A stretch of DNA of 5,312 nt, from assembly GCA_943325435.2 (NCBI GenBank), contig CALPPK020000122.1, positions 1-5,312 of the forward strand. Direction: 5' to 3'. The stretch is from Bifidobacterium breve (GTDB lineage Bacteria > Actinomycetota > Acidimicrobiia > Acidimicrobiales > Ilumatobacteraceae). Position 1 is the stretch's first letter, and each line of letters begins with the position of its first letter. The notes under the pieces were generated by a model. The model was given only the letters and a program-made list of their open reading frames with translations, was not told where the DNA came from and ran no database searches. Below, in pieces: positions 1-5,312 of the stretch. The position numbers and the translations under genes were made by a program.

Positions 1-840
1 ACCGTACCCATGAGCGGCATTGTTGTCATTGGTGAAGGCGAAAAAGACGAAGCCCCCATGTTGTTCAACGGCGAACTTGTCGGTGACGGCTCGAAGCCAG
101 ATACTGACGTTGCAGTTGACCCAATTGACGGCACCTCGCTCACAGCATCAGGCAAAGGTAATGCCATCTCGGTGATTGCAGTTTCCGAGCGCGGCACCAT
201 GTTTGATCCGGGCCCATGTTTCTATATGGAAAAGATTGCTGTTGGTCCAAGTGCTGTTGGTTCAATCGACATCACCGCATCCCCCACCCAAAACCTCAAA
301 TGGATTGCCAAGGCAAAAGGTGAAAGTGTTCGTGACTTAACAGTCATGATCCTTGAGCGCCCTCGCCATGACGAACTCATCGAAGAAGTTCGTGCATCAG
401 GTGCGCGCATCAAGCTGATTTCAGATGGCGACATTTTCTCTGCGATTGCAACCGCGTGGCCTAATGCAGGCGTCGACGTGATGTTCGGAATTGGTGGAAC
501 ACCTGAAGGTGTTGTCGCAGCTGCTGCATTGAAGTGCATGGGTGGCGAGATTCAAGCCCGCCTGTGGCCTCGCAGTGACGAAGAACGTTCAGCAGCAATT
601 GCTCAGGGTTACGACCTCAGTCGAATCTTGCTCACCGACGATCTTGTTCAAGGTGACAACTGCTTCTTCGCTGCAACTGGTGTTACTGATGGCGAATTGC
701 TACAAGGAGTTCGCTTTACTCCCGGCCTCGTTCACACACAAAGCTTGGTGATGCGTTCACGCAGCGGCACAGTGCGCCTCATCGACGCACAACACAGGCT
801 CGACAAGATCAGCGAATTCTCCGCAATCGACTACAGCTGA
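1..840 (+). CDS. glpX: Class II fructose-1,6-bisphosphatase GlpX (5'-partial)
   Basis: Hydrolyses fructose 1,6-bisphosphate to fructose 6-phosphate in the cytoplasm, the committed gluconeogenic step; some family members also act on sedoheptulose 1,7-bisphosphate. The frame is open from base 1 (Thr-Val-Pro-Met), so the ATG at base 10 is internal; 279 residues are visible. By recalled alignment with the ~336-residue E. coli enzyme, about 45 N-terminal residues, including the conserved GRGDKN region, lie outside the window. Numbering from the first visible codon, GEGEKDEAP is at about 11-19, the metal-binding VDPIDGT signature of the lithium-sensitive phosphatase fold at 39-45, the PRHDELI stretch near 120-126, and GIGGTPEG at 163-170. 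The tail ([17 protein letters not shown], then [12 protein letters not shown] and FSAIDYS) is of the actinobacterial type. All motifs visible are intact and the gene ends in TGA. The gene that follows is probably a separate unit because it has its own promoter. Family assignment is near certain; substrate range beyond FBP is unknown. Confidence 0.96.
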   Translation, partial: TVPMSGIVVIGEGEKDEAPMLFNGELVGDGSKPDTDVAVDPIDGTSLTASGKGNAISVIAVSERGTMFDPGPCFYMEKIAVGPSAVGSIDITASPTQNLKWIAKAKGESVRDLTVMILERPRHDELIEEVRASGARIKLISDGDIFSAIATAWPNAGVDVMFGIGGTPEGVVAAAALKCMGGEIQARLWPRSDEERSAAIAQGYDLSRILLTDDLVQGDNCFFAATGVTDGELLQGVRFTPGLVHTQSLVMRSRSGTVRLIDAQHRLDKISEFSAIDYS

Positions 841-860
841 GCAAACGTTTTACGGACGTA

Positions 861-889
861 CAAAAAGTTACGTTCACCTAACATTTTTT
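861..889 (+). terminator. Weak U-tailed hairpin after glpX
   Basis: Twenty bases after the glpX stop, AAAAAGTTA (862-870) can pair with TAAC (879-882) and TTTTT (884-888), with one bulged A at 883 and an eight-base loop. It runs directly into six T's (884-889). The position and T-run fit an intrinsic terminator, but the stem is almost all A-T and the tract serves as both stem and tail, so it may be inefficient. Confidence 0.35.
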
Positions 890-893
890 CTTA

Positions 894-924
894 TTGACTA
901 AACAACATTGTTGAGTCATAGGGT
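894..924 (+). promoter_or_regulatory. Predicted housekeeping promoter of the baeRF-like gene
   Basis: TTGACT (894-899) matches the sigma-70-type -35 box at five of six positions. TAGGGT (919-924), 19 bases further on, fits the actinobacterial TANNNT -10 pattern. The -10 ends only six bases before the ATG at 931, which would place the transcription start at or next to the start codon, as in a leaderless mRNA. The same bases also contain GGTGA (922-926), which matches part of the Shine-Dalgarno complement at a plausible distance, so a leadered transcript from a start further upstream is possible (TCATAG at 916-921 is an alternative but poorer -10). Only the pattern is visible here; no start site has been mapped. 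Confidence 0.5.
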
Positions 925-930
925 GAATGT

Positions 931-1350
931 ATGAACATCACCGGAAAATTAGTAGTCGCAGCCGTCACCCATACCGATACGCGCATTTGGGCAACTGATG
1001 CACACCGCGGAGACAAGCCCGAAGTCGTCGCACGACCTAGTGCGGAACATGTTCATCATCATGTTCGAAATGAACAGACAACGACACACGGTCATGAGAC
1101 AAACCGTTTTGAGCATTCGTACCTTGAAAGTGTCGCAAAGACTCTTGAACCAGCCGGGCAGATTCTGTTAATTGGCCATGGCAAAGGTAAATCAAACTCA
1201 ATGTTGAAACTCATCCAGCATTTAGAACGTCATCATCAAAAGACTGCAGAAAAAGTAGTTGCAGCACTTGATATCAATGTTCCCGCGTTAACAGAGCCGC
1301 AGATTCTGGCTGCGGCGCGCGAATGGTTTGACGACCACGAACACGGCTGA
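931..1350 (+). CDS. Small eRF1/Pelota domain-3-like protein (baeRF / host-attachment-like family)
   Basis: A complete 139-residue cytoplasmic protein with no signal peptide or membrane segment. The N-terminus (KLVVAAVTHTDTRIWATD, about 6-23) looks like a beta hairpin. It is followed by a His-rich linker (seven His between residues 40 and 62; 15 in the whole protein), the conserved-looking FEHSYLESVAKTL (60-72), then QILLIGHGKGKSN (77-89), a helix with QHLERHH (96-102) and VVAALDINVPALTEPQILAAAREWF (109-133). The order 'Y-x-E-x-(I/V)-A ... ILL-G-G-x-x-K ... Q-hydrophobic-A-A-R-x-F' is what I associate with single-domain bacterial relatives of archaeo-eukaryotic release-factor domain 3, often annotated 'translational machinery protein' or grouped with host-attachment-like proteins. 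No catalytic GGQ motif is present, so it should not release peptides by itself. A ribosome- or RNA-associated role is inference from family naming; the actual function is unknown. The ATG at 931 is supported by the GGTGA upstream and by the promoter. It converges on the lipoprotein gene across a shared dyad. Confidence 0.85.
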   Translation: MNITGKLVVAAVTHTDTRIWATDAHRGDKPEVVARPSAEHVHHHVRNEQTTTHGHETNRFEHSYLESVAKTLEPAGQILLIGHGKGKSNSMLKLIQHLERHHQKTAEKVVAALDINVPALTEPQILAAAREWFDDHEHG

Positions 1351-1354
1351 GTCC

Positions 1355-1405
1355 TCGAATAATTCAACGCCCCACGGGCAAAACCAGTGAGGCGTTGAAA
1401 TTCGA
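1355..1405. terminator. Dyad between convergent genes, probable bidirectional terminator
   Basis: TTCAACGCC (1363-1371) is perfectly complementary to GGCGTTGAA (1391-1399). Beyond a small 3/1 internal loop the stem continues with TCGAA (1355-1359) against TTCGA (1401-1405), giving about 14 base pairs around a 19-base loop. A smaller competing hairpin, GCCC-CAC-GGGC (1369-1379), overlaps it. The dyad fills almost the whole gap between the stop at 1350 and the opposing stop at 1410. A clear T-run is lacking on both strands, so its strength as an intrinsic terminator is uncertain. Confidence 0.55.
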
Positions 1406-1409
1406 ACTA

Positions 1410-3581
1410 TTAGCTGAAGTACAACTTCTGAGCTCCGGCCCACTGGTTACGACCAGTTGAAACGTAGAAGCGACCGTTATCAATTCCTACTTCAGCAGCA
1501 ATGTTGATATTGATACCGCGAATTGCAGGGATAATCAAATCTCCGCCTGCGTAGCTCCAGTACATTTCTGTGTTGCAGCGCGTCACGAGTCCTTTTCCGC
1601 TCATCCACTTTGTAGAACACTTTGTTCGTGAAAGGCGGGTCTGAGTTCTTGCACTGTAAACAGCCTTTGTATCTGGGGTCTTCAGCCATGCTTTTGCTCC
1701 CAGGTTGCCGTTACCAAGCGTTACACCTTTTTCGGAAATAACCACTGAGCCTTTTCCGCTAACTCCCATACCAATTTCAAATCCAGATCCAGAGGTCTTC
1801 AGTTCCTTGTTGAAATCAAACTTGAATTCTTCTCTGAAACTCCAGCCAGCTGGGTTCACTCCGATTGAAAATGACTGTCGTGGTTGCTTGTAGAACGAAG
1901 CCGAACCGACGAGGTATGCCGCTGGCAAAACTGCGGGTTGAGAACACTTCAAGTTCTCGCAGTTGGTGATTTTGAGGCCACCTGTGATGTCTGCGAAACC
2001 TGGCAAGCCAGGTATTCCAAGTTGGCCGTTGACATCAATTAGGTAAGCGATTCCCTTTTCATATGCCTTAAATCCAACTTTGCCGCTTCCCTTGATGAAT
2101 CCGTAATTCGGGGTCACTAGCTCACCGGTGAACTCACCAGTAGGAATTCCGCCACGAGTAAATTTCGCACCCATTTTGAGTTTGATTGCACCGAGATCAA
2201 TTCCAGGAGCTGGTTTGAAACTTGATTCTCCCTCGAGGACGAGACCACCAAGAACGTCAAACGATCCTTTTAGTCGAGCATCAAGTCCGTACCCCTTAAT
2301 GCCGCCATTGATCATTAATCCAAGATCGGTTTTCGTCTTTTGGATAGATCCGACAGTTTCTTCTAACTGAAATCCACCAATGTTGAAGGCTCCGATTTTG
2401 AAGTCAAGATTCCACTCAAGCGGATTGACAATATTTCCCGCGACAGATACTGGAGTTTTCGCAATCATGGCATCAAACGCCATCGCAAGACCTTGTGGGT
2501 ATGTCACACCATCAATCTCTGCAGGAAGTGCCGACAACGAAGCCGCAATGTATTTGGCTGACAACACGTTCTTGATATTGAAAATGTCTGGTGCACCAGC
2601 ATCTTGTGAACCCACAGACATTCCAACTATTGATGGGTATGAACCCATTGATGAAGTCACTCGAATCTCGGATTGTGGATTGATGCCAAGTTCTTTCATG
2701 AACGTTGGCAATGTTCCGGTGAGTGAAAAGAGACAACACGTTGGAACAAGACCAATTATTTTTACTTGAGTAGAAATAGAAGTGATGCTCAAGCCAGGGA
2801 TACCAAATACATCGTTCAGTCCAAGGTTTTTATTGCTCAACGTAAGACTGATAGACACATCCTCAGTGCTGAATGTTCCGGTGAGCGTCATTGGTAAAGT
2901 CGTGCCAAACATCACTGCAGAAGCATCAGCTTGAACTGAGAATGTTGCTGCTGCACCATTTGCCGTAACGATCAATCTCGTATTTGAGATTTTCATTCCT
3001 GGGAAAGCGAAAGCTGTGCTCGGAATTTCGGCACTCGCAGTGAACGCGGCTGCACCGGTGATAGTGACGTTGACGAAATTCAATGATGTGCATTCAATAC
3101 CGAGAATCTTGCACAGGTCATTGGGAACGACTGTCGCTTCCTTATTTTGAACAATGCTGAGCTTCGTCGTTTTGCCGCTCGGAATTCGCTTTACAGAATC
3201 GATCTGTTGCTGCTGCTTGAAAACACCCCTCTTTGGGTCTGTTGCAGATCCTGGCTTCACTGTCATCTCCAACGCACTTCCAGAGCCAAGTGCGGTTGTG
3301 TTCTCGACAACGGTTGTGTCGGCTTGCAGCACTGCACCAACGGTCGTGGTGGTGAGTTCGGCTTCGTCAGGTGCTTCTACGCAATTGACGTCCTCAAGAA
3401 CATCACCCTCTTCAACAATGACTTCGCTAGTCGTAGAAACTTCCTCGGCACATTGTTGGGGCAGAGCGGAGTTCTTAAGACGAGGACCTACGGTAGAGGA
3501 AGAGGAGGAACTGCCTCCGCCACACGCTGTCACCAGAAGACAAGACCCCACTAACAACGACAGGATAAATTTCTTAGACAT
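1410..3581 (-). CDS. Large predicted surface lipoprotein, unknown function
   Basis: A 723-residue exported protein that I do not recognise as a named family. It starts with a type II signal peptide: lysines 3-4, a hydrophobic core at 5-17 and lipobox V17-T18-A19-C20, so Cys20 should be lipidated and the protein anchored outside the membrane. GGGSSSSSS (21-29) and an acidic, Thr-rich stretch (about 45-95) form a flexible stalk. From about 140 to the C-terminus the sequence alternates polar and hydrophobic residues with many Gly, Ser and Thr, suggesting extended beta-sheet; no membrane segment follows the signal peptide. Ten mature cysteines form five close pairs: 44/67, 157/164, 282/283, 541/546 and 655/669. 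Degenerate repeats begin FPGMKIS (193), IPGLSIT (261) and IPGLPGF (523). No catalytic motif is evident. The ATG at 3581 is preceded by AAGGGGG (3586-3592) with a four-base spacer, and the signal peptide confirms this start. It lies 138 bases after atpC on the same strand. A binding, adhesin or cell-envelope role is possible but not shown. Confidence 0.88.
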   Translation of the reverse strand: MSKKFILSLLVGSCLLVTACGGGSSSSSSTVGPRLKNSALPQQCAEEVSTTSEVIVEEGDVLEDVNCVEAPDEAELTTTTVGAVLQADTTVVENTTALGSGSALEMTVKPGSATDPKRGVFKQQQQIDSVKRIPSGKTTKLSIVQNKEATVVPNDLCKILGIECTSLNFVNVTITGAAAFTASAEIPSTAFAFPGMKISNTRLIVTANGAAATFSVQADASAVMFGTTLPMTLTGTFSTEDVSISLTLSNKNLGLNDVFGIPGLSITSISTQVKIIGLVPTCCLFSLTGTLPTFMKELGINPQSEIRVTSSMGSYPSIVGMSVGSQDAGAPDIFNIKNVLSAKYIAASLSALPAEIDGVTYPQGLAMAFDAMIAKTPVSVAGNIVNPLEWNLDFKIGAFNIGGFQLEETVGSIQKTKTDLGLMINGGIKGYGLDARLKGSFDVLGGLVLEGESSFKPAPGIDLGAIKLKMGAKFTRGGIPTGEFTGELVTPNYGFIKGSGKVGFKAYEKGIAYLIDVNGQLGIPGLPGFADITGGLKITNCENLKCSQPAVLPAAYLVGSASFYKQPRQSFSIGVNPAGWSFREEFKFDFNKELKTSGSGFEIGMGVSGKGSVVISEKGVTLGNGNLGAKAWLKTPDTKAVYSARTQTRLSRTKCSTKWMSGKGLVTRCNTEMYWSYAGGDLIIPAIRGININIAAEVGIDNGRFYVSTGRNQWAGAQKLYFS

Positions 3582-3605
3582 GGTGCCCCCTTGAACAATT
3601 GCCTA

Positions 3606-3622
3606 TGTAATGACAAATTACA
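3606..3622. promoter_or_regulatory. Palindromic operator candidate upstream of the lipoprotein gene
   Basis: TGTAAT-GACAA-ATTACA is a perfect inverted repeat with six-base arms and a five-base spacer, 24 bases before the lipoprotein start codon. Its length and symmetry match binding sites of dimeric helix-turn-helix repressors or activators, and its position would overlap a promoter or the 5' leader. Upstream, 3632-3643 holds a second short dyad, CCGA-CTGT-TCGG, overlapping an alternative pairing GACT/AGTC (3634-3648). I found no convincing -35/-10 pair on the minus strand here, so the promoter itself is unresolved. No regulator gene is present in the window. Confidence 0.4.
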
Positions 3623-3702
3623 CTAAATTTCCCGACTGTTCGGTAGTCCTAATTACTTGCACAATACAACTAAAAATTAAGCAACGAGGAAACATGCGCT
3701 GT

Positions 3703-3714
3703 GGCCTTTCGGCC
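3703..3714 (-). terminator. Short GGCC-GAAA-GGCC hairpin after atpC
   Basis: Just after the atpC stop the minus strand reads GGCC-GAAA-GGCC, a four-base GC stem closed by a stable GNRA-type tetraloop. The flanks do not extend the pairing. The first T-rich tract on that strand (rc of 3671-3680, TTAATTTTTA) lies more than 20 bases further on, so this is a weak terminator candidate at best. It may instead be a pause or mRNA 3'-end structure marking the end of the ATP synthase operon. Confidence 0.3.
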
Positions 3715-3719
3715 TGTGT

Positions 3720-4126
3720 TTACAGTCCGCCGGTGGCGGCGATGCGTGCGTGAGTGCGGCGCAGTTCAGCTTCAACTTCAGCTGAGTGCTCTGAACGCAA
3801 TTGTTCTTCAAGACGAATCTTTGTTGCACGCACTGCGGCAACATCGATGTCTTCTTCAAGTTCAGCAGCATCAGAAAGAATTGTCACGTGGTCTGGACCC
3901 ACTTCAACAAAGCCGAGATGAACGGCCAAGTTTTGAATGGTGCCGTCAGACAAGTAGATACGCGTGTGGTTCTCGGTGAGTGCACCAAGGAACGCCGCAT
4001 GGCCAGGAAGGAATGCGATTTCGCCACCTTCCATGGTGCGGGTGATCACCTGAGTTGATTCTCCGGAAAAGAGAACCCGCTCGGGTGACACAACTTCTAC
4101 GCGCAATACGCCTGACGACTCAGCCA

Positions 4127-4127
<1 letters not shown>
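3720..4127 (-). CDS. atpC: F1Fo ATP synthase epsilon subunit
   Basis: Central-stalk subunit of F1 that binds gamma and the c-ring and, in many bacteria, inhibits ATP hydrolysis through its C-terminal helices. The 135 residues are the usual length. The N-terminal beta sandwich spans about 7-88: V12-V13-S14-P15 and F20-S21-G22 at the start, GEIAFLPGHAAFLGAL at 35-50 (the family hallmark), and HLGFVEVGPDHVTILSDAAE at 70-89. Residues 93-132 are charged and Ala/Glu/Arg-rich, predicting the helical hairpin, so unlike the shortened mycobacterial form it seems to keep a full C-terminal domain. Its ATG overlaps the atpD stop by one base in TAATG, and AGGAGA (4135-4140, minus strand) sits seven bases upstream inside atpD, which supports this start and translational coupling. 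As usual, it is the last gene of the atp operon. Confidence 0.97.

Positions 4128-5312
<1,185 letters not shown>

Noticed and set aside
10..12. ATG at base 10 as the start of glpX
   Set aside because: The frame is open to base 1 (Thr-Val-Pro), no ribosome site is visible, and the family has about 45 further conserved N-terminal residues.
222..751. Open frames inside glpX (minus 222-539, plus 542-751)
   Set aside because: They lie entirely within the conserved glpX frame and have no independent support.
2128..2769. Two plus-strand open frames opposite the middle of the lipoprotein
   Set aside because: They are antisense shadows with no domain, no clear ribosome site, and Pro/Ser/Ile-rich translations that mirror Gly-rich beta strands on the real strand.
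3154..3594. Two overlapping plus-strand open frames (from 3147 and 3154) opposite the lipoprotein N-terminus
   Set aside because: They mirror the Ser/Thr/Glu-rich stalk and lipobox region. No promoter or ribosome site was seen, and the minus-strand frame has a textbook signal peptide.
3677..4058. Open frames around atpC (minus 3677-3871, plus 3701-3979, plus 3801-4058)
   Set aside because: All overlap atpC in other frames; their Cys/Arg/Gln-rich translations are typical of shadow frames.

Overview
This window looks like ordinary chromosome from a bacterium of the Actinomycetota, with balanced to slightly AT-leaning base composition. Two observations support the phylum. The end of the class II fructose-bisphosphatase has the actinobacterial-style form (a [12 protein letters not shown] stretch followed by an FSAIDYS-type tail), and the ATP synthase beta subunit carries the STRGRSITS and [14 protein letters not shown] variants typical of that phylum. 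A planktonic or acidimicrobial-type lineage would fit a moderate-GC actinobacterium, but that finer placement is a guess.

Layout: the left third reads rightward. It begins inside glpX (1-840, 5' end cut off by the window), followed by a 90-base gap with a weak U-tailed hairpin and a good promoter. Next comes a small gene (931-1350) whose C-terminal half resembles domain 3 of the eRF1/Pelota release-factor fold (the bacterial baeRF / 'translational machinery protein' / host-attachment-like family). A dyad at 1355-1405 separates this gene from the leftward genes and probably acts as a shared terminator for the convergent transcription units.

The right two thirds read leftward. From the right edge they are atpD (beta subunit, 5' end cut off by the window), atpC (epsilon subunit, overlapping atpD by one base in TAATG), a 138-base gap, and a 723-residue predicted lipoprotein of unknown function. 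atpD and atpC form the distal end of the F1Fo ATP synthase operon. The lipoprotein gene lies in the same direction but has its own upstream region with a clean TGTAAT-N5-ATTACA palindrome, so it is probably a separate transcription unit.

The housekeeping genes are conventional: ATP synthesis by the F1 sector and the gluconeogenic FBPase step. The least explained part is the large surface lipoprotein, with its Ser/Thr-rich stalk, five closely spaced cysteine pairs and degenerate beta-strand repeats, together with the palindrome in front of it. I saw no mobile element, CRISPR array, tRNA, rRNA or recognisable defence system.
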